Part shown: piece after piece, positions 51,221 to 59,961 of the stretch | How the letters are laid out: every line of letters begins with the position of its first letter | Numbering within the stretch: position 1 is the stretch's first letter | Source: Nocardia neocaledoniensis | GTDB lineage: Bacteria > Actinomycetota > Actinomycetes > Mycobacteriales > Mycobacteriaceae | Assembly (NCBI RefSeq): GCF_003182135.1 | Contig: NZ_QGTL01000016.1 | Span: 88,644 to 152,643 of the forward strand | Direction of reading: 5' to 3' | DNA length: 64,000 nucleotides | Made by a program: the position numbers and the translations under genes | The notes under the pieces: generated by a model | Told to the model about the DNA's origin: nothing | What the model saw: only the letters and a program-made list of their open reading frames with translations | Databases searched by the model: none

Positions 51221-53287
51221 TCAGGCCTGCGGCTCGATGATGAGAGTGAGATCGTCGTCCACGTGTGCGGCCCGGCCGGGCAGCACGAGGGTGGTCGCGA
51301 ATTTCTCGGCGATCAGGGCGGGGCCCGGCACCGGCTGGTGCGGCGCGAGACGTTCGCGGACGTGGATCGGGACCTCGACGGGTGCGGTGGTTCCCGGCAC
51401 GGTCAGCCGGGTGGTGCGCAGGAAGGACTCGCCCTGCTCGGGGGTGTGGTCGGCGGCGCCGAGTTCGCGCGGAATCACCGCGGTCACCTCGACGGTCGAG
51501 ACGACCACGGGAATCTCGGGGGCCGCGAAACCGTATGACTCCTGGTAGAACTCGTGGAATCGGGGGATCAGCTTGCCCACTCGCTCGGCGGTGATCGCGC
51601 CCGCCTCGATCGGCAGGCGGTTGTCCCAGGTCTGGCCGCGGTACATCGCGAACACGGCGCGCTCGAAGCGCAGACGTGACACGTCGATGCCCTGGTCCCG
51701 CAGATCGGTCCGGATGCTGTCCTGCAAGGCCGTGAACGCGTCCTCCACCGCGTCGGCGCGGTCGGGCGCGAGCGGGGTCATGATGGATTGCGCGCGGGTG
51801 ACCATGAGATCGCTGCGCAGCAGTCCGAGCGCGGAGAACTGGCCGGGACTGCGCGGCACGATCACCTTGTCCAGGCCGAGGATCTGGCCGACCCGGTCGG
51901 CGAGCATCGGCCCCGCCGAACCGGACGGTTGCAGCGCGAACTCGCGGACATTGAGACCGCGGTACACCGAGATGCTCCGCACCTTCGCGGCGATGTCCTG
52001 GCAGGCGATTTCGTAAGCGGCCGAGGCGAGTTCGAGCGCCGACATGTTCCACTGCTTGCCGGTCGTGCGCAGCGCCTCGACGGCACCGTCGACATCGAGC
52101 CGGATCGCGCCGTTGGCGAACAGGTCCGGTTGCAGGATGCCGAGCGCGGCACACGCGTCGGTGAGCGTCGGTTCCACGCCGCCACGCTGATAGCAGACGG
52201 GGCCGGGATTCGATCCGGCCGAGGCCGGGCCGACGGCGACGTTGCCGAGGGCGCTGGGCCGGATCAGGCTGCCCGCGCCGGAACCGATGCTCTCGACGTC
52301 GACCAGCGGCATGGTCAGGGTCAAGCCGGTCTCGAGGGTCCAGGTGTCGGTGAGCGGGGTCTTGCCGCCGCGGATCGCGGCCACATCGGTGCTGGTGCCG
52401 CCGACATCGATGGTGAGCAGGTTCGGCGCGCCGCTCTCGTTGGCGAGCTTGACGCTGCCGCTCACCCCGCCGACCGGCCCGGAGACGAGCTGGAACACCG
52501 GTGCCCGGCCCGCGTCAGCGAACGTCGCGACACCGCCGTTCATCATCATGATCCACAAGGTGCCCCGGTAGTCCTGCTCGGAGAGCCGGGCCATCAAACG
52601 CTCGAGATAGCCGACGACCGCCGGCCCCACGTAGGCGTCGAGCGCCACGGTGGTGGTGCGTTCGTGTTCGCGCGTCACCGGGTACAGCGCCGAGGTCTGG
52701 ATGTAGGCGCCGGGCAGTTCCTCGGCGACGATCTCGGCGGTGCGCTGCTCGTGGGCGGTGTTGACGTAGGAGTTCATCAGGCACACCGCCACCGAGCGGG
52801 CGCCCTGTGCGCCGAGTTCGCGCGCGGCGCGGCGCACGGCGTCCTCGTCGATCCCGAGCAGTTCGGTGCCGTCATAACGCAACCGGCCGGGGACGCCGAA
52901 GCGGGATTCGCGGCGCACGATCGGGCGTTCCTGGTGCGGGCGCAACCAGGTCGGATCGTAGAAGCGGTCACCGAACTCGCGGTGCATGCGCCCGATGTCG
53001 AGCAGATCGCGGTGGCCGCCGGTGGCGATCAGGCCGGTGTGCGCGCCCGTGCGGCTCAACAACGCGTTGATGCCGACGGTGTGCCCGTGCACGATCTCGG
53101 CGACCTCGGGCACGGCGACCTCGATCGCCGCCAGCGCCGCGAGGACCCCGACCTCCTGTTCGGTGGTGGACAGCACCTTGCCGTCGCGGACCTCACCGGT
53201 GGATCGGCTCAACCCGATGATGTCGGTGAACGTGCCACCGACGTCGATGCCGACGATCCAGTCGGCTTCCCGTTCGCTCTGTGTCAT
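51221..53287 (-). CDS. hyuA: HyuA-type ATPase subunit (hydantoinase A / oxoprolinase / carboxylase family)
   Basis: 688 residues. The ASKHA-type ATPase motifs are GIDVGGTFTDII (residues about 13-24) and LTIDVGGTSTDVAAI (about 290-305). HGHTVGINALLSRTG, NPGPVCYQRGGVEPTLTDA and GSAGPMLADRVGQ are family landmarks. It supplies ATP-dependent phosphorylation of the substrate for HyuB. ATG 53287 has GGAGG upstream. The promoter region 53288-53418 is GC-rich and lacks the A/T dyad, so the gene may be read through from the LuxR and AraC genes upstream in the same direction. Confidence 0.93.
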   Translation of the reverse strand: MTQSEREADWIVGIDVGGTFTDIIGLSRSTGEVRDGKVLSTTEQEVGVLAALAAIEVAVPEVAEIVHGHTVGINALLSRTGAHTGLIATGGHRDLLDIGRMHREFGDRFYDPTWLRPHQERPIVRRESRFGVPGRLRYDGTELLGIDEDAVRRAARELGAQGARSVAVCLMNSYVNTAHEQRTAEIVAEELPGAYIQTSALYPVTREHERTTTVALDAYVGPAVVGYLERLMARLSEQDYRGTLWIMMMNGGVATFADAGRAPVFQLVSGPVGGVSGSVKLANESGAPNLLTIDVGGTSTDVAAIRGGKTPLTDTWTLETGLTLTMPLVDVESIGSGAGSLIRPSALGNVAVGPASAGSNPGPVCYQRGGVEPTLTDACAALGILQPDLFANGAIRLDVDGAVEALRTTGKQWNMSALELASAAYEIACQDIAAKVRSISVYRGLNVREFALQPSGSAGPMLADRVGQILGLDKVIVPRSPGQFSALGLLRSDLMVTRAQSIMTPLAPDRADAVEDAFTALQDSIRTDLRDQGIDVSRLRFERAVFAMYRGQTWDNRLPIEAGAITAERVGKLIPRFHEFYQESYGFAAPEIPVVVSTVEVTAVIPRELGAADHTPEQGESFLRTTRLTVPGTTAPVEVPIHVRERLAPHQPVPGPALIAEKFATTLVLPGRAAHVDDDLTLIIEPQA

Positions 53288-53418
53288 ACCGCGCCTCCGT
53301 GCCGTGTGCGGCGGCTGTGCTGCCGCTCTATGTCACACGTCACTTTTCCGTCCGGCGGGGACGGCGACATCTGGCGCGGGTAGGAGTTTCGTACGACCTT
53401 CGGCCGGTTCCGGTCGCA

Positions 53419-54513
53419 TCAGGCGCGTAGTGACCCGGACGGGTCGGAGTTCCGCAACCAGATCGATACCGCTTCCGCTCGATTGGCGGCGCCGAGTTTG
53501 CGCAGCACACGGGTGATGTGGGTCTTGACCGTGCCCTCGGAGATGGTGAGTTTGCGGGCGATGCGGGCGTTGGAGTCCCCCTCGGCGAGCAGCCGGACGA
53601 TCTGGACCTCCCGTCGGGTGAGAACCTCGTCGTCGTCACGGCTCACCGCGATCGATCGGGTGACGGAGTGCCCCGGCGTCGACCACCTCCCCAACCCCTC
53701 GAGCTGGGCGCGGATCGCTGCCATCCCCTCCAGCATCGACACGCGCGCCAACTGCTGGCTCACCCCCTGGGCGAAGGTGGACAGCAACAGTTGGTCGACA
53801 TCGTCGAGCACGCGCTGCTGGTGATAGCAGTCCCCGTGCACGAGGCCGACCACCTCGCCGTCGACCAGCAGCGGCGCGATCCCGTACGAGGAGGACTTGG
53901 TGATCGCCGCCAGCGGCCGGTTGACGCGCGGATTGTCTTGCACCTGATGCACGAGTACAGCGCGTGCGTCGACGACCGTGTCGTTCTCGACCAGCCCGTG
54001 GTCGAGAATCGGCGGGTCCTCCCGTCCGACCGCGACGATGTCGGCCGCCCACTGCGGATCACGGACGACGTGCATCGTGTGCAACCGCCACGCGCCGTCC
54101 ACCGTGGAGACCAACGCGCGGTCGAACCCCAGCCTGCAGGTCGCCTCCGGGATCCGGGTGAGCAGCGAATCCACGCTGGTCACCGCGCTCAGTTCCGACA
54201 GCGCGGCGTGTACCTTGCTCAGCCGCTGGGTCCGGTTCGCGAGCCGAAGCCGCGCCTGCATGGATTCCGCCGCCCTGATCCGGTCGAGCAGACCGATCAG
54301 TTCGGCCAGCCGGGTGGGCGAGGAGCCCGCGGCCTCGGTGTCGCACAATGCGTGGGTGGTGACCAGGTCCCAGAGTGCGCCGAGGCTCTCTCCACCGGGG
54401 TCGAGCTGGTGCGCTGCCGGATCCCGATCGAGCACGGCATCGGCGTGCTCGGCGATTTCGGCGATGGTGGCGTTCAGCTCGGCGACACTGCACTGATTCG
54501 ATGCGCTGCCCAT
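53419..54513 (-). CDS. GAF-LuxR family transcriptional regulator (paralogue of 20408)
   Basis: 364 residues. A helical N-terminal region, a GAF-like sensor (SYGIAPLLVDGEVVGLVHGDCYHQQR) and a LuxR helix-turn-helix at the end (LTRREVQIVRLLAEGDSNARIARKLTISEGTVKTHI). The sensor is strikingly similar to that of 20408-21463, so the two may sense related molecules. ATG 54513 has AGGAG 8 nt upstream. It lies 26 nt after the AraC gene and 131 nt before hyuA in the same direction, a likely local regulator of the hyuAB operon. Confidence 0.88.
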   Translation of the reverse strand: MGSASNQCSVAELNATIAEIAEHADAVLDRDPAAHQLDPGGESLGALWDLVTTHALCDTEAAGSSPTRLAELIGLLDRIRAAESMQARLRLANRTQRLSKVHAALSELSAVTSVDSLLTRIPEATCRLGFDRALVSTVDGAWRLHTMHVVRDPQWAADIVAVGREDPPILDHGLVENDTVVDARAVLVHQVQDNPRVNRPLAAITKSSSYGIAPLLVDGEVVGLVHGDCYHQQRVLDDVDQLLLSTFAQGVSQQLARVSMLEGMAAIRAQLEGLGRWSTPGHSVTRSIAVSRDDDEVLTRREVQIVRLLAEGDSNARIARKLTISEGTVKTHITRVLRKLGAANRAEAVSIWLRNSDPSGSLRA

Positions 54514-54539
54514 GTTCGACTCCTGCACTCCGCCCGCAC

Positions 54540-55520
54540 TCAATCGAGGCCGGTCCGGCTCGCGGTTTCCGACGGCAGTTCGCCGAAGCGTTCGCGGTAC
54601 TGCTGGGCGAAGCGGCCCAGATGGAAAAAGCCCCACCGCATCGCCGCGTCGCTCACCGAAGCGGCCCGGCCGGAAGACAATTCGTCGCGCACCCGGTCCA
54701 GCCGCACCGAGCGGACGTAGGCACTCGGCGACATGCCGACCGCGTCGCGGAACGCCAATTGCAGTGCCCGGGCGGTGACCCCGGCGCGGGCGGCGAGCTC
54801 GGCGGTCGAGATGTCGGCGTCGGGGTGCGCGTGGATGTAGGCCACGGCCTCGCGTACCCGCGTGTGGCCGATGCTCGGCGCGGAACCGGTGAGGACCGGG
54901 GTCAGCTGACTCGGCGCGGTGAGCAGAATCTGCGTCATCAGCGTCGACTCGAGTTCACGGCAGGCCAACGGCATCGTCGACACCCCGCCTTCGCGGGCCA
55001 ATTCGTCGTAGACGAACCGGGTCGAGGCCAGCAGGGCGCGTCCGGCGGGAGTGTCGATGGGGAAGGTGAGGTCGAACAGGACCGGCTCGGTGTCCCGGCG
55101 ACCGAGCAGCCGAGCCGCGTGGCGTTCGAACGGCACGCGGCGCAGATTGATGTGATAGTGCTCGGCGTCGGCGCTCCAGCGGATGGACACGGGGGCGTCG
55201 TGCACGAAGGCCGCGCCGGCCTCACCGGCGCCGAACGATCGGCGCGTGCCGTGTTGTGCCACGGTGCTCTGCCCGGCAACGGACAGATTCAGGTGATAGC
55301 ACGTCTGCATCGGGGGGCCGTCGATGCGGGCATCGGTGCCGTAGGCCATCCGGCCGACGGTCAGGCTCTCCGACCGGACCGTCTCCAGGGCGAAGTCGAT
55401 CCCGTGCCGCTCGTCGAGGACGAGTTCGTGGTGGGCGAAGGCGGCGGCCACGTGATCGTGCGCGGCGGCCGGATCCTCCGTGCGAAAGGCGCTCACGCAC
55501 GCCGCGGGTGCTGGCGACAA
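54540..55520 (-). CDS. AraC-family transcriptional activator
   Basis: 326 residues. An N-terminal cupin-like AraC_binding_2 domain covers about 1-190 (YHLNLSVAGQSTV, YHINLRRVPFE). Two helix-turn-helices follow at about 220-320 (ISTAELAARAGVTARALQLAFRDAVGMSPSAYVRSVRLDRVR, then MRWGFFHLGRFAQQYRERFGELPSE). The AAAGGAGGG site ends 7 nt before a TTG (55520), so a rare TTG start is likely; the next choice is GTG 55496. It sits between the two divergent hyuAB operons and is the obvious candidate to activate both in response to their substrate. Confidence 0.9.
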   Translation of the reverse strand: MSPAPAACVSAFRTEDPAAAHDHVAAAFAHHELVLDERHGIDFALETVRSESLTVGRMAYGTDARIDGPPMQTCYHLNLSVAGQSTVAQHGTRRSFGAGEAGAAFVHDAPVSIRWSADAEHYHINLRRVPFERHAARLLGRRDTEPVLFDLTFPIDTPAGRALLASTRFVYDELAREGGVSTMPLACRELESTLMTQILLTAPSQLTPVLTGSAPSIGHTRVREAVAYIHAHPDADISTAELAARAGVTARALQLAFRDAVGMSPSAYVRSVRLDRVRDELSSGRAASVSDAAMRWGFFHLGRFAQQYRERFGELPSETASRTGLD

Positions 55521-55553
55521 CGGCAGACCCTCCTTTCAGGCGTGAGGGGTATC

Positions 55554-55577
55554 ACATAATCAATATAATATACTTTC
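55554..55577. promoter_or_regulatory. A/T-rich site between divergent HyuAB operons
   Basis: The core AATCAATATAATATACTT has TATAAT-like hexamers on both strands. It lies 34-57 bp upstream of the AraC start and about 135 bp upstream of the zinc-ribbon start, and can serve both operons. Confidence 0.6.
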
Positions 55578-55710
55578 TGCGATCAAAGTGATGCTTCGCT
55601 CGAAGGACATCGCGCCTTCGCCGAGCGGATTGTGACCCAGGTCTCCCGATCCTACCGTCGTCCTCACGGCATCCCAGCCGCACATTCATCGCCGTAGGAG
55701 GACCCCAGCC

Positions 55711-55920
55711 ATGGCTGACGCACCCACACCACTCGAGGTGGATCGCGAACCCCGCGACGGCACCTGCCCACGATGTGGCGCCGCCGAACTTCGCGCGTAT
55801 CCCGTCGTCGCCGAGCAGGGCTGGGTGCGGGTGGTCAAGTGCCAGCGCTGCCTGCACTCCGTGTCGCGGGAACCATGGCACCGCCTCGGCCCCATCCAGC
55901 TGCTCGCCGACCTCGTCTGA
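55711..55920 (+). CDS. Zinc-ribbon mini-protein paired with HyuAB, 69 aa
   Basis: 69 residues. C19-PR-C22 and C44-QR-C47 form a zinc ribbon with exactly the same 21-residue insert as the protein at 49016 and the same flanking words (CPxCGAxEL, YPV, VVKCQxC, H-x-VS). ATG 55711 has AGGAGGACC upstream. It is the first gene of the rightward operon, 25 nt before hyuA. Its repeated pairing with hyuAB argues for a functional link: a small metal subunit, a scaffold or a regulator. Confidence 0.85.
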   Translation: MADAPTPLEVDREPRDGTCPRCGAAELRAYPVVAEQGWVRVVKCQRCLHSVSREPWHRLGPIQLLADLV

Positions 55921-55945
55921 GCACCGAATCACTTCAGGAGACACC

Positions 55946-57988
55946 ATGATCGCAGTCGATGTGGGCGGCACGTTCACCGACGTCGTCGCCTGGCGCGACG
56001 GGCGGATCCACACCGCCAAGGTTTCCACCGACTACGCCGAGGTCGCCGGCCCCGTACTGCGCGGCGCTGAGGTGCTCGGTGTCGCCGACGCCCCGGTGTT
56101 CAACCATGCCAGCACGCACGGGCTCAACGCCGTGATCACCCGCCAGCTGCCCAAGATCGGCTTCCTGACCACCGAGGGCCACCGCGACATCCTCGACATG
56201 GGCCGGGTCTGGCGCCCTGCCGAAGCCATCCTCGACCCGCACTGGCGGCGCAGTTTCGGCGACGCCTCGCGGCCACTGGTGCAGCGCTACCTACGGCGCG
56301 GCATCCACGAGCGGATCACCGCCGACGGTGGCGTGCTGTTCGCCCTCGACGAGGACCAGGCCAGGACCGAACTCGAGGTGCTGCGCGGATGTGATGTCGC
56401 GGGCGTCGCGATCTGCCTGATCAACGCCTACGTCGATCCTGTGCACGAACTGCGGCTGCGTGAGCTGGTGCGTGAGGTGCTCGGCGACGTGCCGTGCTCG
56501 ATTTCGAGCGAGGTGTCGCCGCTGGCCAAGGAATACGCCCGCGCCTCCACCACCGTGATCGACACGCTGATGAAGATCATCTACTCCGACTACACCGCGG
56601 GCCTGGAGAAGGGCCTGAGCGAGCTCGGATTCGCCGGCCAGCTCAACTTCGCCGACTGCGCGGCGACCCTGGTTCCCTCGGCGCAGGCGATGGAGCAGCC
56701 GTTCCGCATCGTCTTCTCCGGCCCTGCCGCCGGAACCGTCGCGTGCGCGCACTTCGGCGCGCTGATCGAGGAGAACGACCTGCTGTGCGCCGACGTGGGC
56801 GGCACCTCGTGTGACATCAGCGTGGTCAGTGGTGGCGAGCCGTTCGTCGACACCACGTTCGAACTCGAGCACGACCTCGTTGTCAATGCGCTGGCCAACG
56901 ACATCTCCAGCATCGGCGCCGGTGGCGGCAGCATCGTGTCGATCGGTTCCGCGGGCGAGATCCAGGTCGGCCCCGACAGCGCGCGGGCACAGCCCGGCCC
57001 CGCCTGTTACGGCCGCGGCGGCACCGAGCCGACAACGACCGACACCTGCCTGCTGATCGGGATCCTCGATGCGGACGACTTCGCGGGCGGCGAACTGCAA
57101 CTCGACGCCGACGCCTCCCGGCGGGCCTTCGAGTCACTCCACACCGAGCTGGATCTGGCACACCGGGTCCGCTACGCCTACGAGATGGCGGTCAACAACA
57201 TGGCCGAGGGCGTGTTCAACGTCGCCATCAAGAACGGTGTCGATCCCCGCGACTACAGCCTGGTCGCCTTCGGCGCCGCGGGCCCCATGCTGCTGCCCGC
57301 GGTGCTCGACACCGTGCAGTGCAAGCAGGTGATCGTGCCGCCGAACCCCGGCCTGTTCTCCGCGGTCGGATTGCTCTCCACCGACCAGGTTTTCACGGTC
57401 GACCGCAGCGCGTACCTCATGCTCACCGGCGACGCCGCCCCCGCGATCGACAAGCTGTTCACCGAGATGGAGGAACAGCTGCGGGCGCGCACCGGTGGCG
57501 GCTCGGTGCGAATCCTGCGCAGCATGGACGCGCACCTGGCCGGACAGAGCTGGGAGACCCCGTTCGTGCCTGTGCCGAGCGGCACCATCGACGAGGCCGC
57601 CGTCGCCGCCATGGTGTCGGCTTTCCACGACACCTACGAGGCCCGCTCGGGCAACCGCTTCGAGATCATGCCCGTCGAAGGCGTGACCTTCCGGGTGCGT
57701 GCGATCCTCGACACCCCCAAGGTCGAATACGCCGAGCTCCCGGCCCGTTCCGCGGGCGACGGCCCGCTCACCCCGCGCCGCACCGTCACACTGCAGTACC
57801 TGGGTGACCTCGACTCGGACGGTGTCGGCGCCCAGCAGGCCCACGTCTACGACCGCACGAGCCTGCGCGCGGGCGATGTGCTCGACGGACCCGCCGTGGT
57901 CGAGGAGGAACTGTCAACCACTCATATCGGCGCCGGCCAGCAGGCCACCGTCGGCGTGTACGGCGAAATCGTGATCCGGAGGAAGTGA
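55946..57988 (+). CDS. hyuA: HyuA-type ATPase subunit (second copy)
   Basis: 680 residues. DVGGTFTDVVAW (residues about 4-15) and ADVGGTSCDISVV (about 283-295) are the two ATPase phosphate motifs. HASTHGLNAVITRQ, SSIGAGGGSIVSIG, PGPACYGRGGTEPTTTD and FGAAGPMLLPAV are family landmarks. It is clearly diverged from the HyuA at 51221, so the two operons probably act on different but related substrates. ATG 55946 has AGGAG 6 nt upstream. Longer frames overlapping the zinc-ribbon gene are artefacts. Its stop lies 1 nt before the hyuB ATG. Confidence 0.93.
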   Translation: MIAVDVGGTFTDVVAWRDGRIHTAKVSTDYAEVAGPVLRGAEVLGVADAPVFNHASTHGLNAVITRQLPKIGFLTTEGHRDILDMGRVWRPAEAILDPHWRRSFGDASRPLVQRYLRRGIHERITADGGVLFALDEDQARTELEVLRGCDVAGVAICLINAYVDPVHELRLRELVREVLGDVPCSISSEVSPLAKEYARASTTVIDTLMKIIYSDYTAGLEKGLSELGFAGQLNFADCAATLVPSAQAMEQPFRIVFSGPAAGTVACAHFGALIEENDLLCADVGGTSCDISVVSGGEPFVDTTFELEHDLVVNALANDISSIGAGGGSIVSIGSAGEIQVGPDSARAQPGPACYGRGGTEPTTTDTCLLIGILDADDFAGGELQLDADASRRAFESLHTELDLAHRVRYAYEMAVNNMAEGVFNVAIKNGVDPRDYSLVAFGAAGPMLLPAVLDTVQCKQVIVPPNPGLFSAVGLLSTDQVFTVDRSAYLMLTGDAAPAIDKLFTEMEEQLRARTGGGSVRILRSMDAHLAGQSWETPFVPVPSGTIDEAAVAAMVSAFHDTYEARSGNRFEIMPVEGVTFRVRAILDTPKVEYAELPARSAGDGPLTPRRTVTLQYLGDLDSDGVGAQQAHVYDRTSLRAGDVLDGPAVVEEELSTTHIGAGQQATVGVYGEIVIRRK

Positions 57989-57989
57989 C

Positions 57990-59933
57990 ATGTCCAGTCC
58001 GACCATCCCCACCGCCCCCCGGCTGCGCGACCTGACCGACGCCCAGTTCCGCGAGCGCTATGGCGCCGACAGATTCAGCGCCACCGTGATCACCAATCGG
58101 CTGCGCTACGCGGTCGAGCACATGTCCACCGGTTTCATGCGCGAGGCGTTCTCGCCGATCATCCGCGACTGGTACGACTTCGCCTGCACCATCAGCGGTC
58201 CCGCGAACAAGGGCTATCCGATGGCCGTGGTCAGCAACAGCCTGGTGGTGTTCCTCGGCACCATGGGTGACGCGGTCCGCAACGCCGTGGAGGAGTACGG
58301 GCCCGAGAACCTGCGTCCCGGCGACGTGTTGATCTGCAACGACCCGTATCGCGGTGGCAGGCACGTGAACGACGTGGCCTTCACCCGTCCGGTGTTCGTC
58401 GACGGTGAGATCGTCTCCTTCGTCACCATGTGCGCGCACCAACTCGACATGGGTGGCACGGTGCCCGGCGGCTTCTCCGCGACCAAGAGCAACGTCTACG
58501 AGAACGGCCTCGTGATCCCGCCGATGTTGCTGTGGGCACACGACGAACCGGTGCGCTCCACGTTCAGCCTGATCTTCGACAACACCCGCTGGGGCGGCAT
58601 GCTGCTGCCCGACTTCAAGAGCATCTTCCAGCAGCTGACGCTGGGGGAGCGGCTGATCCTGGAGAACATCGAAAGGTACGGACTCGAGGCCTATCTCGGG
58701 ACGCTCGACTACTCCTGCGACACCTCCGCCGAGCGCATGCGCGACGCGATCGCACTGGTACCCGACGGCGACTACGCGGGCTCGGCGCTGATCGACGCCG
58801 ACGGCCTCGACGACACCGTCGACTACACCGTGCGGGTCCTCGTGCGCAAGCGCGGCGAGGACATGGAGATCGACCTGTCCGGCACCTCGCCCCAGGCCAG
58901 GACCTGCATCAACTGCGGCGTACTCGACGCCAAAACCGCTGTGGGCGTCGCCCTCACGATGCTGCTCGACCCGACGGTGCCGTTCACCTCCGGCACCTGG
59001 CGCAATGTCGACCTCGCGGTCCCACCGGGCACCATCGTCTCGTCGCTGCCACCCGACGGCGGCATCATGATGTTCTGGGAGGCCTCCGGCGCCGTCGCGT
59101 CCGCGATCTTCGACGCTCTCAATCCCGTCCTCGGCAAGCACGGCGTCGGCGGTGACTACGGCTCGACCAACACCCACAACGCCTCCGGCCTGCGAGCCGA
59201 CGGCACGCCGTGGACCTCGGCCACTCAGTGCGGCGGCGAACACGGACCGTGGGGCGCGACGCATGTCGGCGACGGCGACAGCTACACCGTCCTGTTCACG
59301 CTCAACAACCTCGACCCCGCGACCGAGACGATCGAACGCGAGTCGCCGGTGGTGCTGTTGCGCAAGGAACACGCCATCGACACCGGCGGCGCGGGCACCT
59401 TCCGCGGTGGCGCGGCCAATCTCAAGGACGCGCTGTGGCTCACCGCCGGCGCGCACTACCTGTCACCGTTCCGCACGAAACAGCCCTCGGGTGTCGGCGC
59501 CAACGGCGGACAGGCCGGGCCCACCGGAGCGATGTGGCTGTTCCCGCCGGGTGCGGACGGCGCGGCCCCCGGCCTGCTCGGCACCGACGCGCAGGTCTAC
59601 GCCGACAGTGTGCCGGTCGCCGGAGTTCTCGACCCGGAAACCAAGGCGCTGGACCCGGACGGCCGCTACCACTACTTCGCCGCCGAGCAGGTGTGGTCGA
59701 CGGGACCGAACACGATTCTGCGCTGTCTCACCAATGGTGGTGGCGGATGGGGCGACCCGCTGCGCCGTGATCCCGAACGGGTGCTCGCCGACGTCCGCAA
59801 CGAGTACGTGAGTCTCGCGGGCGCCGCGCGCGACTACGGGGTCGTCGTCGAGGGCGACCCACATCTCGACCCCGAGGGCCTGCGCATCGATCACGAGGCG
59901 ACAGCGCGGCTGCGCGCGCGCCGCTGCGCCTGA
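57990..59933 (+). CDS. hyuB: HyuB-type subunit (second copy)
   Basis: 647 residues. ICNDPYRGGRHVNDVAFTRPV is the D-P-x-x-G-x-x-H-x-x-D motif. AHQLDMGGTVPGGFSATKSN, HNASGLRADGTPW and NGGGGWGDPLRRD are also conserved. It has an N-terminal extension of about 25 residues (TAPRLRDLTDAQFRERYG) not seen in the first copy. It should form a complex with HyuA, encoded 1 nt upstream with GGAGG as ribosome site. Cyclic-amide opening and ketone carboxylation both remain possible. Confidence 0.93.
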   Translation: MSSPTIPTAPRLRDLTDAQFRERYGADRFSATVITNRLRYAVEHMSTGFMREAFSPIIRDWYDFACTISGPANKGYPMAVVSNSLVVFLGTMGDAVRNAVEEYGPENLRPGDVLICNDPYRGGRHVNDVAFTRPVFVDGEIVSFVTMCAHQLDMGGTVPGGFSATKSNVYENGLVIPPMLLWAHDEPVRSTFSLIFDNTRWGGMLLPDFKSIFQQLTLGERLILENIERYGLEAYLGTLDYSCDTSAERMRDAIALVPDGDYAGSALIDADGLDDTVDYTVRVLVRKRGEDMEIDLSGTSPQARTCINCGVLDAKTAVGVALTMLLDPTVPFTSGTWRNVDLAVPPGTIVSSLPPDGGIMMFWEASGAVASAIFDALNPVLGKHGVGGDYGSTNTHNASGLRADGTPWTSATQCGGEHGPWGATHVGDGDSYTVLFTLNNLDPATETIERESPVVLLRKEHAIDTGGAGTFRGGAANLKDALWLTAGAHYLSPFRTKQPSGVGANGGQAGPTGAMWLFPPGADGAAPGLLGTDAQVYADSVPVAGVLDPETKALDPDGRYHYFAAEQVWSTGPNTILRCLTNGGGGWGDPLRRDPERVLADVRNEYVSLAGAARDYGVVVEGDPHLDPEGLRIDHEATARLRARRCA

Positions 59934-59961
59934 TTTGCTCGCACGAGACAGGAGAGAACTG

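Noticed and set aside
55775..57988. 737-residue version of HyuA
   Set aside because: The extra N-terminus overlaps the zinc-ribbon gene out of frame; ATG 55946 has a proper ribosome site and gives the family's usual N-terminus.
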